Below, piece by piece: positions 53,677 through 63,510 of a stretch of 64,000 nt of DNA; position 1 is the stretch's first letter; every line of letters begins with the position of its first letter. The DNA lies in assembly GCF_950295315.1 (NCBI RefSeq), contig NC_080176.1:36910189-36974188 (forward strand), given 5' to 3'. A program made the position numbers and the translations under genes. The notes beneath the pieces are model-generated. The model worked only from the letters and a program-made list of their open reading frames with translations. It did no database searches and was not told the origin of the DNA. Origin of the DNA: Erinaceus europaeus. Lineage: Eukaryota > Chordata > Mammalia > Eulipotyphla > Erinaceidae.

Positions 53677-54273
53677 GTAGATTCACAGGCAAGGCAACAA
53701 ATAATTTGTACAAGATGACAATAACTTAGCAGTCTTTTCTCCACAGACATTAAATTGTATCATGTCCCTCTAAAATATGTTTTCTTATTTCCCTCATGTT
53801 TGTGGCTCACCTATTCTCACGTGTTCTTTCTAAAGTAAAGCCCCTTCCCTGTCAGTCTGAGTCACTGCTGTCTCCAGCTTCTCTCTCTGTTTGAGCACCA
53901 TAGTCTTCATAGCACAGGTTCATACGTAACTCCTGGGAGCCCTTCTTAGCTATGCTGCAATTCCTTAATTCTCATGTGTGATTCATGCTGTCATACTGAA
54001 CTTTTTGGATTTAGGATCATGAATAATTTACACATTTCCTGTTCTCCAAAGAACTTTAGAAAATACTGGTGCAAAATTGGAGTTTTCAAAACATGTGCTG
54101 ATTATGCCACTGTAACCATAATGAAGAGTTCATATTCAGGCTGAACTTTGACTTCCACAACTAAATGAACAGCAGTCCCCCACAGGCTTGTCTGTGAAGA
54201 GGTTACAGTCTGGTTGCAACTGAAATAGAGATTTCTCAAGTCAGGAAATCTTAATTTTAAGAAATGGTACAAC
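53677..54273. other. Single-copy intergenic sequence
   Basis: Nothing recognised. Confidence 0.4.
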
Positions 54274-54400
54274 GGGCCAGCAAGATAATTCACCTGGATA
54301 CTGCTCCTATCCCAAGGCCCCACCACCTTGGAGGAAGCTCAGATGCTGTGGTCTCTTTCTCTCCTTTTTATGTCTCTGTCTTTGTCTTCAAAAATCAACC
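54274..54400 (+). repeat. Old SINE, degraded
   Basis: 'acgggccagcaagataattc' and CT-rich 3' end give a SINE outline. Confidence 0.45.
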
Positions 54401-54403
54401 CAG

Positions 54404-55074
54404 GGGGCTAGGCGGTAGCGCACCGTGTTTTAAGCGCACATGGCGCGAAGTCAAGGACGAGCGTAAGGACCCCGGTTTGAGCCCCCAGCTCCCCACCTGC
54501 AGGGGGGTCGCTTGGCAGGCGCTGAAGCAGGTCTGTAGGTGTCTGTCTTTCTCTCCTTCTCTCTCCATTTCTTTTTCTTTTCTTTTTGCCTCTAGGGTTA
54601 TTGCTGGGGCTCAATGCCTGTACCATGAATCCACTGCTCCTAGATGCCATTTTTCCCATTTTGTTGCCCTTGTTGTTGCACTTGTTGCACTTGTTGTAGT
54701 TGTTATTGTTATCATTGTTGTTGTTGTTGGATAGGACAGAGAGAAATAGAGAGAGGAGGGGGAGACAAAGAGGGAGAGAAAGACAGACACCTGCAGACCG
54801 GCTTCACCGCCTGTGAAGTGACTCCCCTGCAGGTGGTGAGCTCCTGGCTTCAACTGGAATCCTTTTGCTCCATGTGTGCTTAACCCAATGAGCTATTGCC
54901 CAGCTCCCTCCTCTCTTCCTTTCTCTCTGTCCTATCCAACAACAACGACATCAACAACAATAATAATAACCACAACAATGATGAAACAAAAAGGGGAAAA
55001 ATAGCCTCCAGGAGCAGTGGATTTGTAGTGCAGGCACCAAGCCCCAGCAATAACCCTGGAGGGAAAAAAAAAAG
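54404..55074 (+). repeat. SINE-A with module, split by an inverted SINE-A
   Basis: Outer copy 54404-54584 and 54908-55074, ending with the module and poly(A). Confidence 0.87.
54585..54907 (-). repeat. SINE-A with module (nested, inverted)
   Basis: Module at 54588-54648, expanded 'cacttgttg' repeat, complete body and a slightly decayed head. Confidence 0.87.
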
Positions 55075-55083
55075 TTGACCCAA

Positions 55084-55200
55084 AGGGCTGGCTAAATAGT
55101 TCACTTGTGTATTGTGTTGCTTTGCCATGAGTGTAAGCCCAGCCCCTACCGCACTGAAGGAAACTCTGGTGTTGTGGTCTCTTTCACTCTGCTTCTCTTA
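55084..55200 (+). repeat. Old SINE, degraded
   Basis: 'gggctggctaaatagttcac' and 'gtggtctctttcactctgc' resemble the copy at 54274. Confidence 0.45.
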
Positions 55201-55357
55201 TCTGAGGGGGGGGTAGTATAACCATCTCCAGCTCCCTTCTGGTAAAAACTCAGCCAGGAAAGTGCTTTTACAAACCCCCTTCTTTTCCTTGCTGCTGGGG
55301 GTGGGGGTGTGGAGTGGGAATAAGGGGGTGTAGGTCCCAGGTTAGAAGTAAGCCTCC

Positions 55358-55612
55358 AGGGAGCCAGGCGGTGGTGCAGTAGGTTAAGCGCACATGGCGC
55401 AAAGCACAAGGATCCAGGTTTGAGCTCCCAGCTCCCTACATGCAGGGAGGTAGCTTCACAGGTAGTTAAGCAGGTCTGCAGGTGTCTGTCTTTCTCTCCC
55501 CTTCTCTGTCTTCCCCTCCTCTCTCCATTTCTCTCTCCTATCCAACAATGACAGCAATAACAACAATGATAAACAACAAGGGCAACAAAGGGAAAAATTT
55601 TTTTTAAAAAAA
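55358..55612 (+). repeat. SINE-A
   Basis: Flanked by 'taagcctcca' on both sides. Confidence 0.88.
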
Positions 55613-55856
55613 ATAAGCCTCCATCTGTGCAGTCAGGTGATAAACTAGAGGATGAAGGACACTCAGGGTGGGGGATGGCTAAGCACAGGGGGAGGGCTGC
55701 AAGGTGTCCTGGAGCCTCTGTGGTGAGCCTTGAAGGCTTATTTCTGGACTTCCTTGTTTTTTGTTGTTTGCTTGCTTGTTTTGTGGGTGGGGATAAAGCC
55801 CTGTTTGGTTAAGCTTCTGTTACAGCTAAATGCATTTCTTTCTATCTCTGTCTCTT

Positions 55857-56194
55857 TTTTTTTTTTTTTGCCTCAAGTGTTACCACTGGGGCTCGGTGCC
55901 AGCACTATGAATTTCTCTTTCTTTCTTTCTTCCTTTCTTTCTTCCTTTCTTTCTTTCTTTCTTTCTTTTTTCTTTCTTTCTTTTAAATTTTTATTGGATA
56001 GGATAGAAATTGAGAGAGGAGAGATAGAGAGGGAGAGAGACACCTGCAGACCTGCTTCACTACTTGTGAAGAGACAACACACACACACCCCTGGCCCCCA
56101 CAGGTAGGGAGTCAGTGGCTCGAACTGGGATCTTCCAGTGGGTCCTTACGCTTCATACTATGGGTGTTTAACTTAGTGTGCCGCCACCAGGCCC
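55857..56194 (-). repeat. SINE-A with module, interrupted by (TTTC)n
   Basis: Half of the module, then about 70 bases of tttc/ttcc microsatellite (55914-55984), then body to head. Confidence 0.8.
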
Positions 56195-56296
56195 AGGCTA
56201 AATGCGTTTCTAACTTATAAAATAACTAAAATCAAAAAATAAGACTAGAGGCAGTTCTCTCTTGGAGGTTGCCCACCTGAATATATGTCTTTCTTT

Positions 56297-56504
56297 TTTA
56301 ATTTTTTTTATATTTATTTATTCCCTTTTGTTGCCCTTTTTTTAAATTGTTGTAACAATTATTGATGTTGTCGTCGTTGGATAGGACAGAGAGAAATGGA
56401 GAGAGGAGGGAAAGACAGAGATGGGGAGAGAAAGACAGACAGACACTTGCAGACCTGCTTTACCACTTGTGAAGCAACTCCCCTGCAGGTGGGGAACCGG
56501 GGGA
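56297..56504 (-). repeat. SINE-A, head missing
   Basis: Stops inside the core at 'ggtggggaaccggggg'. Confidence 0.82.
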
Positions 56505-56619
56505 TTTTTGTAGAAGTCTATACAAACAATGATTGATTTGACTGTATAATGTAATCAGTAACCATAGATTTTTTTAAAACACTCTAATACAGTTTTCAAA
56601 TTTGGAAATAGTTCATTGT

Positions 56620-56757
56620 GTTTGGAGAGAGTACAAGACTTTCAAATGTGAGGTCCTGAGTTCTGTCTTCAGCACTACCAGTGCCAGAGTGATAACTGCA
56701 CTTCTCTGGCTTAGTAATCTGTGTACTCAACAGGGTGAACCACCACCCAGCCCCTGT
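56620..56757 (+). repeat. SINE-D fragment fused to a reversed SINE-C head
   Basis: 'gtgaggtcctgagttctgtc' belongs to D; from 56716 'aatctgtgtactcaacaggg' reads as a reversed C head. Confidence 0.5.
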
Positions 56758-56827
56758 AATTAACATTTTAATTTTTATTTGTTTATTGACCTTTACTAAG
56801 GAAATGTGTTTTACAAGATTTGTTTGC

Positions 56828-56950
56828 GGGCGGGGGTAGATAGCATAATGGTTATGCAAAGAGACTCTTATGTGTGAGTCCCCAAGTCCCAGGTTCAATC
56901 CCCCCCCACCATAAGCCAGAGCTGTGCACTGGTTAAAAAAAAAAAAAAAG
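56828..56950 (+). repeat. SINE-B
   Basis: Head 'ggtagatagcataatggtta', end 'agccagagctgtgcactgg', A15. Confidence 0.85.
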
Positions 56951-57066
56951 ACTGTTTGAGGGGGTGCAATCTCACATCTCCCTCAAAAAATTAAAACATA
57001 AATGTTAGACATGAATTATTCAGCAGCAAGGGAAAAAAAACCCCAAACAGTAGCATGTGGCTTTTC

Positions 57067-57411
57067 TTTTTTAATTTTATTTTTTGCCTCCAAGGTTATT
57101 GCTGGGGCTAGGTGCCTGCACTACGAATCCACTGCTCCTGGAGGCCATTTTTTCCCCCTTTTCTTTTGTTGACCTTGTTGTTTTATCGTTGTTGTGGTTA
57201 TTATTGTTGTTATTACTGTCATTGTTGTTGGATAAGACAGAGAGAAATGGAGAGAGGAGGGGAAGACAGAATGAGAGAGAAAGATAGACACCTGCAGACC
57301 TGCTTCACTGCTGATTAAGTGGGGAGCCAGGGGCTTGAACCAGGATCCTTATACTGGTCCTTGCGCTTCGTGCCATGTGTGCTTAACCGGCTGCACTACC
57401 GCCCGACCCCT
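57067..57411 (-). repeat. SINE-A with hairpin module
   Basis: Module at 57086-57145. Flanked by a perfect 16-base duplication 'tagcatgtggcttttc' (57051-57066 and 57412-57427). Confidence 0.93.
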
Positions 57412-57427
57412 TAGCATGTGGCTTTTC

Positions 57428-57779
57428 ATCAATCATTTCATCAATTTAATAACTAAAGAAACCAACAGGAGAAATATGAACTATTACATAAATAACTGAA
57501 CACTGAAAAGAGGAAGGAAGCATCTAACAAAGCAACCAGTGAAACCCACAGAAAGAAGTTACCATCCTGATAACAGAAGTAACTCTCAGGCCAGAGGGGG
57601 TAGGTAGCATAAGGAAGATTCTCACCCAGTCAATCCTACTCTGTGATTTATGGCGAATTCCAAACCTTAAATATTATGGGCTTACAAATTTGAATCCTGG
57701 TAATGTTTGAGACCTCAAAGTTCTAGAAAATTATTACTGATACATTTTTAAGAACCATTTCAAAATTCTTTATTTCTCA
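57428..57779. other. Intergenic, mostly single copy
   Basis: A truncated SINE-B-like phrase 'gtaggtagcataaggaag' lies near 57600; otherwise nothing. Confidence 0.4.
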
Positions 57780-58188
57780 AGTTTATTTTTTATGAGAGGG
57801 GGAGTGCAGAAGTAAATGGCACTGCTCTGTCATTGATGTGGTGCTGAGGATTGAGCTGTGTAGTGCTCTGGTGATTGAGGATTGTGTGGTACAGGGTCTC
57901 TCACACAAGGCATGTACTTTACCTCCACCTCCTTAATACATGTATTGGGATGCGCTGGATCGATCTTCCCATGGTGCATCCCGTGAGTACCCATTCATTG
58001 GGGAAACTGACGATCCTTCCTAGCCTACTGAATCCACATGGATCCCAGTCACTTTCAAAGCCAGCAACAAGCAGCTCCTGATGTTAACTGGCTACGGAAG
58101 AAGGGCAAACGCTAGAAGAAGAAGAATACATGTATTTACCAGAGCACTACACAGCTCTGGTTTATGATTATGCAGGGGACTGAACACA
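57780..58188 (-). repeat. Old SINE-B-like region split by an unclassified retroposon
   Basis: 57780-57934 and 58137-58188 ('accagagcactacacagctc') are fragments in SINE-B style on either side of the inserted element. Confidence 0.5.
57947..58124 (+). mobile_element. Unclassified short retroposon, copy 1
   Basis: 178 bases flanked by a perfect 12-base duplication 'aatacatgtatt' (57935-57946 and 58125-58136). Begins gggatgc, pairs with gcatccc at 57976-57982, and ends with a (gaa)n run. It resembles none of the SINE families A-D and has no tRNA boxes that I can see. Confidence 0.8.
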
Positions 58189-58343
58189 ATATATTTTCAG
58201 TCTTGCTACTTACCAATGGGGAGAAAAATAATCTGGGAAGAGTTGGGGAATTCTATACAGGAACGGGACAACCAGATTAAGCTATATAAAAATCTGGGCT
58301 CTCTCAGGCATCCATGTAGAGAATGTAATTAGAAACAGGTCAT

Positions 58344-58618
58344 GGTGGTGGGGCAGGCGGTAGTGCATGGGGTTAAGTGCACATAGTGCGAAGCACAAGG
58401 ACCCTGCCAAATATCCAGGTTTGAGTCCCCGGCTCCCCACCTGCACCGGGGTCACTTAATCAGCAGTGAAGCAAGTCTATAGGTGTCTGTCTTTCTCTCT
58501 CAATTTCTGTCTTACCCAGCAACAACAACAGTGGAAAAAAGTGGCCATCAGGAGCAGTGGATTAATAGTGCAGGCATCCAGCCCCAGTGATAACTCTGGA
58601 GGCAAAAAAAAAAAAAAA
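58344..58618 (+). repeat. SINE-A with hairpin module
   Basis: 'acaggtca' before and after. The aacaa region is very short; module near 58544-58603. Confidence 0.83.
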
Positions 58619-58717
58619 GAGACAGGTCACTGGGGGGATATTAAGGCCCAGAGACATGGGTCCCTGATCTCATAGATTCCATAGTATAAGAGGAATAGAT
58701 GTCTTTTTTCCTTCCTT

Positions 58718-58801
58718 TTTACCAGAGCACCTTTTGAATCTGAGACCACTTAGCCTCAGGCATAAAAGTTGTTTGCATAACCATTTTGCTATCTCCCTGA
58801 C
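58718..58801 (-). repeat. SINE-B with internal deletion
   Basis: 'ttaccagagcacc' jumps to 'gaatctgagaccacttagcc' and the reversed head. Confidence 0.75.
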
Positions 58802-59190
58802 GTGCAGGGTTATTGTTGAGGCTTGGTGCCTGCACTATGAATACACTGCTCCTGGAGGCTGTTTTTCCCCCTTCTGTTGCCTTTGTTGTTTATCATTGTT
58901 GTTATTGGGATGCATTGGATCGACCTTCTCGTGGTGCATCCCGTGAGTACCCATTTATTGGGGAAACTGATGAACCTTCCTAGCCGACTGAATCCACATG
59001 GATCCCAGTCACTTTCAAAGCCAGCAACAAGCAGACATCAGGCTCAACCTGATGCTGTTGACTGGCTACGGAAGAAGGGCAAACGCTAGAAGAAGAATTG
59101 TTATTGCTGTCATTGTTGGATAGGACAGAGAAAAATCAAGAGAGGAGGGGGAGAGAAAGATAGACACCTGCAGACCTGCTTCATCATCTG
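58802..59190 (-). repeat. SINE-A with module, split by the unclassified retroposon
   Basis: Module and tail 58802-58906, body 59106-59190, head missing beyond a ta-repeat. Confidence 0.8.
58907..59097 (+). mobile_element. Unclassified short retroposon, copy 2
   Basis: 191 bases flanked by 'ttgttatt' (58899-58906 and 59098-59105). Very similar to copy 1, and carries a second hairpin, catcagg-ctcaa-cctgatg at 59036-59054, that copy 1 has lost. Confidence 0.8.
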
Positions 59191-59310
59191 TGATATATAT
59201 ATATATATTCCAAGGGGAATATATTTTAATAAAATAATTACAAAAAGGAAAGATCAAAACTTAGTAAAAAAAAATAGGAGAGTTCAATGAGGTTCTGAAT
59301 GTTCCTGAAA

Positions 59311-59513
59311 GGGGCCAGGTGGTGGCACACCTGGTTGAGCACATGTTATAATGTGCAAGAACCCAGGTTTGAGCCCCCAGTCCCCACTTGCAGGGGGAAA
59401 GCTTTGTGAGTAGTGAAGCAGTGTTGCAGGTGTCTGTTTCTCTCCCTCCCTACCTCCCCCATTCCCTGTGATTTCTGGCTGTTGCTATCTTTAAATAAAG
59501 ACAATTAAAAAAA
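59311..59513 (+). repeat. SINE-C
   Basis: Flanked by 'gaatgttcctgaa' and 'gaatgtccctgag'. Confidence 0.88.
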
Positions 59514-59661
59514 ATGAATGTCCCTGAGAAATACCTAAAATTAGTGAAAAAATTTTATGAATACAGAGATTTGACACTCTCTGGGACCTTGATGAAAACC
59601 ATTTTGTTTTCAGAGTGATGGGGCAAAAACCAGACTGAAGTGACTTAGAAGGAGGAAATTA

Positions 59662-59858
59662 GAGGCCAGGTGGTACTGCACCGGGTTAAGTGCTCACATT
59701 ACAGTGCACAAGGATCCAGGTTCAAGCCCCTGGTCCCCACCTACAGGGTGTAAGCTTCATGGCAGGTGTTACTCTGTCTCTCTTCCTCCCTATTTTCCCC
59801 TCCCCTCTCAGTCTAGCTTGTCTCTATCCAATAATAAATAAATATATTTTTTAAATAA
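59662..59858 (+). repeat. SINE-C with core deletion
   Basis: The second arm of the core hairpin is missing ('gcttcatggcaggtg'). Confidence 0.83.
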
Positions 59859-59885
59859 TGAGGATATGGAGGTACTTAAAACTTA

Positions 59886-60037
59886 TTTTTTAAAAAGAAT
59901 TTATTTATTTATTCCTGAGAAAGATAGGAGAGAGAAAGAACCAGACACACTCTGGTACATGTACTACTGGGGACTGAACTCAGGACTTCATGCTTGAGAG
60001 CCCAGTGCTTTATCGACTGTGCCACCTCCCAGACCAC
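59886..60037 (-). repeat. SINE-D
   Basis: Flanked by 'tacttaaaactt' on both sides. Confidence 0.9.
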
Positions 60038-60056
60038 TACTTAAAACTTTTAAAAC

Positions 60057-60265
60057 AATTATCTTTATTTATTTATTTTTTGAATAGTGATAGCCAGATA
60101 TTGAGAGGAAAAGGGAGGAAGAAAGGGAGAGAAACTGAGAGACACCTGCAACACTGCTTCACCACTCACAAAGCTTTCCCCCTGCAGGTGGGGCTCAAGG
60201 GCTTGAACCCAGGTCTTTGCACATAGTAAAAGGTGACTCAACCAGGTCAGCCACCACCCAGCCCC
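60057..60265 (-). repeat. SINE-C
   Basis: Complete reverse copy; 'ggtcagccaccacccagccc' at the head. Confidence 0.86.
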
Positions 60266-60357
60266 GGAGTCTTAAAACTCTTGAGAGTGAAACACAAAAT
60301 GAGAAAGGATGTGCTCTGAGAAATTTTCTGTTTGTTTTCACTTCAGATTAATTTTTT

Positions 60358-60608
60358 TATTGTTGTTGTAGTTATTATTATTATTGTTGTTATTGATGTC
60401 ATTGTTGTTGGATAGGACACAGAGAAATGGAGAGAGATGGGGAAGACAGAGAGGGGGAGAGAAAGATAGACACCTGCAGACCTGCTTCACTACCTGTGAA
60501 GCGACTCCCCTGCAGGTGGGGAGCCAGGGGCTCGAACCAGGATCCTTACGTCAGTCCTTGCGCTTTGCACCACATGTGCTTAACACACTGTGCTACTGCC
60601 CGACTCCC
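60358..60608 (-). repeat. SINE-A, first of three at one target site
   Basis: Preceded by 'cagattaattttt' at 60344 and followed by it at 60609. Confidence 0.9.
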
Positions 60609-60622
60609 CAGATTAATTTTTT

Positions 60623-60766
60623 TTAAAGATTTTATTTATTTATGAGAAAGATAGGAGGAGAGAGAAAGAACCAGACATCACTCTGGCACATGTGCTGCCG
60701 GGGATTGAACTTGGGACCTCTTGCTTGAGAGTCCAAAGCTTTATCACTGTGCCACCTCCCGGACCA
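60623..60766 (-). repeat. SINE-D, second at the same site
   Basis: Preceded by the target at 60609 and followed by it at 60767. Confidence 0.9.
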
Positions 60767-60780
60767 CAGATTAATTTTTT

Positions 60781-61058
60781 AATTGCTTTTTTTCCCTTTT
60801 GTTGCCCTTTATTGTTGTTGTAGTCATTACATTGTTGTTGTTATTGATGTCGTTGTTGGATAGGACAGAAAGAAATGGAGAGAGGAGGGGAATACAGAGA
60901 GGGGGGAGAGAAAGATAGACACCTGCAGACCTGCTTCACCACTTGGGAAATGACCCCTCTGCAGGTGGGGAGCGAGGAGCTTGAACTGGAATCCTTACTC
61001 TCGGGACCTTGCGCTTTGCACCATGTGTGCTTAACCCGCTGCACTACTGCCTGACCCC
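60781..61058 (-). repeat. SINE-A, third at the same site
   Basis: Preceded by the target at 60767 and followed by it at 61059. Confidence 0.9.
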
Positions 61059-61073
61059 CAGATTAATTTTTTA

Positions 61074-61214
61074 AGAATATGGGTCAGAAGAGAGACAGGA
61101 TGAGAAAGACAGACCAGAGCAGCATGCTGTCATACTTTGTACCATGGATTGAATGCAGAGCCTCAAAAATGCAAGGTCTATGCTCTACTGCTGAGTAATG
61201 TCCCTGGTCCCTGT
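61074..61214 (-). repeat. Old tRNA-derived SINE
   Basis: 'taccatggattgaatgcaga' and 'gctctactgctgagtaatgt' give a weak tRNA outline. Confidence 0.45.
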
Positions 61215-61710
61215 TTTATTTTCAAGAAGAGATGAAGGCAACTTCTTGGAGTCAGGAACTGTGAGAGCAAGATGGGATCCAAAGAGATACTATGTTCAGT
61301 TTCAGGTGGGATGGCTGGAGGAATGCCTATGCTGAGCTTGTCCACTGGCATGGTGAGAAGTGAGGTTCCACCTGATGGACTGGATTTTCTTCACACATAG
61401 AGACAGTCTATGTAGGGTGTGGAGAGTGAAGGCCTGACAAGTCCTTGCAGAGAACAGAGGAAAGCCTAGCTGGACCAAGTATCCAGTTGAGTTCCTAACC
61501 ATGCAAGGTCCTCTGTCCACTAGGCAGATGAGGAGAAAGTAAGACAGAGTTTATCTGGAATTGGGATTCTGCTGGACAAATGTTAACAAGGACAGAGTAT
61601 CAGGAGATTAAAAGAGATGGTCAAAATGGAATGGAGAAAAATGGAACTGTAGCCAGATAAGGAGAGAATGGAATACAGGAAGGGGTAAAAAAGATAAAAG
61701 ATTAAGGGTG
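61215..61710. other. Single-copy intergenic sequence
   Basis: Nothing recognised. Confidence 0.4.
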
Positions 61711-61870
61711 CCAGGGCTGGGTGGTGGCTCACTGGGTAGAGCACCCATATCACCATGTCTGATGACCTGGGTTCTGGCCCTTGGTCTCCCACCTGCAGGG
61801 GGTAAACTTTATAAGTGGTAAAGCAGTGCTGCAGATCTCTCTTTCTCTCTCTTAGAAAAACAAAACAAAA
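61711..61870 (+). repeat. SINE-C, old
   Basis: 'gctgggtggtggctcactgg' and 'cccacctgcagggggtaaac'; ends (aaaac)n. Confidence 0.7.
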
Positions 61871-62109
61871 CTTAGGGTATCCGGAATGCAAGCAAAGGTA
61901 TGGGAACTGCTGGAAAGATGACAGAGTGCAGTATGGGTCACCCACTGGGATATGAGAGGTGTGGGTGGGATGAGTCCAATAATTTCTGCAGATGACAGAC
62001 AGGGAGCAGAAGCCCAGTAGTAGAAGCTTTAGAGGAGCAGCTTCACTCCTATCTTTCTTCTCTCTCTTTAATTTTCTTTTCTGGGGTTCCAACCTGGCAT
62101 AATCCTTCT

Positions 62110-62290
62110 GCCCCCAGCACACTTTTTGTTGTTTTGCTTTAAAGATAGACCTAGATAGGAGAGACATCACAGCACTACTCCACTGACTCATGAAGCTTCC
62201 CCATGTAGATGCTCCCACGTGGTGACCATAGACTGGAACCCAGGTCCTCACACACAGCAGTGCTCCATTGGGTGAGTGATCCCCAGCCCC
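62110..62290 (-). repeat. Old tRNA-derived SINE
   Basis: Ends 'gggtgagtgatccccagccc'; C-like but very diverged. Confidence 0.45.
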
Positions 62291-62572
62291 TTATGTCTTT
62301 CTTTTAACTAAAGAAGGCAGAGAAATGCCCTTATCATCCTAAGAGTAAATCTCCCAATCCCTTCATCCTCGTGGTCATAGAAAAACCAAGCCCTCTGTCA
62401 TGGTGGGACCGCCTTTTGGTTATCTACTCTCCTTTGTCTTCACCTCTAGGTTAAACTTGTCCCACTCTATGCAAAGAAATAACCTTTCTTCACATTCGTG
62501 GGTCTCTCTTCCTAAGTACTAGGGTTGTGCAGATTCTGGGGGCTCTCACACACAGCAAAGAACACCCTGCTA

Positions 62573-62967
62573 GGGAGTCGGGTGGTAGCCCCTGGCTCCC
62601 CACCTGCAGGGGAGTCACTTCATAAGTGGTGAAGCAGGTCTGCAGGTGTCTGTCTTTCTCTCCCCCCTGTCTTCCCCTCCTCTCTCCATTTCTTTCTGTC
62701 CTATCTAACAACGGCATCAAGCCGGCATAAGAATCCCGGTTCGAACCCCGGCTCCCCACCTGCAGGGGAGTCGCTTCACAGGCGGTGAAGCAGGTCTGCA
62801 GGTGTCTATCTTTCTCTCCCCCTCTGTCTTCCCCTCCTCTCTCCGTTTCTCTCTGTCCTATCCAACAACGACGACAACAACAATAATAACTACAACAATA
62901 AAAAAAAAAACGGCATCAATAACAACAACACTAATAACTACAACAATAAAACAATGGTAACAAAAGG
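62573..62967 (+). repeat. SINE-A with internal deletion, hosting a second SINE-A
   Basis: Outer head jumps from 'gggagtcgggtggtag' to 'cccctggctccccacc'. Its tail resumes at 62912 after the inserted copy. Confidence 0.87.
62721..62910 (+). repeat. SINE-A, 5'-truncated, nested
   Basis: Flanked by 'aacggcatcaa' at 62710-62720 and 62909-62919. Starts within the tRNA-like region at 'gccggcataagaatcc'. Confidence 0.9.
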
Positions 62968-63006
62968 ATATATATATATATATAAATACATATATATATA
63001 TATATG
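62968..63006. repeat. (TA)n microsatellite
   Basis: Two TA runs separated by 'aataca'. Confidence 0.9.
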
Positions 63007-63249
63007 ACACCCTGCTTCCAGGTTACCCACCAAACTCTCTCCTCCACCCTCTGGCCCAGCACCCTCCCTGCACTGCCCTAAACACACACTCCCTGTGGGC
63101 TCTCACTTCCCCTGGAGGCGGCCTCAGCAAGCCTTTCTGGAAGGAAGCAGGACTTTCCTAGATAGGCAGCTGGCCATGTGGGGCCCCTGTAAACCCAGAC
63201 AGACTAGGCACTAGGGCCTAGTCCCCACTCCACACCGGCTGTGGCTGTG

Positions 63250-63510
63250 ACTAAGCTGGGCTGGGGGCTGGGGGCTAGAGGCTGGAGCTGGGCTGGGACT
63301 GGGCTGGGCTGGAGCTAGAGGCTGGAGCTGGGCTGGGACTGAGCTGGGCTGGGGATGGAGCTTGGGGCTGGAACTGGGCTGGGACCTGTGGTTTGGGCTG
63401 AGCCGGGCTGGGACTGAGTTGGGCTGGTGCTGGTCTGAGTGGTGCTGGGGGGGTTGGTTGCTGGGCTGTGCTGGGCTGTGCTGGGGCTGTACCGGCTTGG
63501 GGCTAGCTGG
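63250..63510. repeat. Imperfect GGGCT-type G-rich array
   Basis: Dozens of 'gggctg', 'gggact' and 'ggagct' units on plus, with a larger repeat 'gctagaggctggagctgggc' seen at about 63272 and 63312. Lies about 420-680 bases before the RMC1 start codon. Long frames here are compositional. Confidence 0.88.

Noticed and set aside
61583..62251. 222-codon minus-strand frame
   Set aside because: Crosses two degraded SINEs and has low-complexity hydrophobic content; chance frame.
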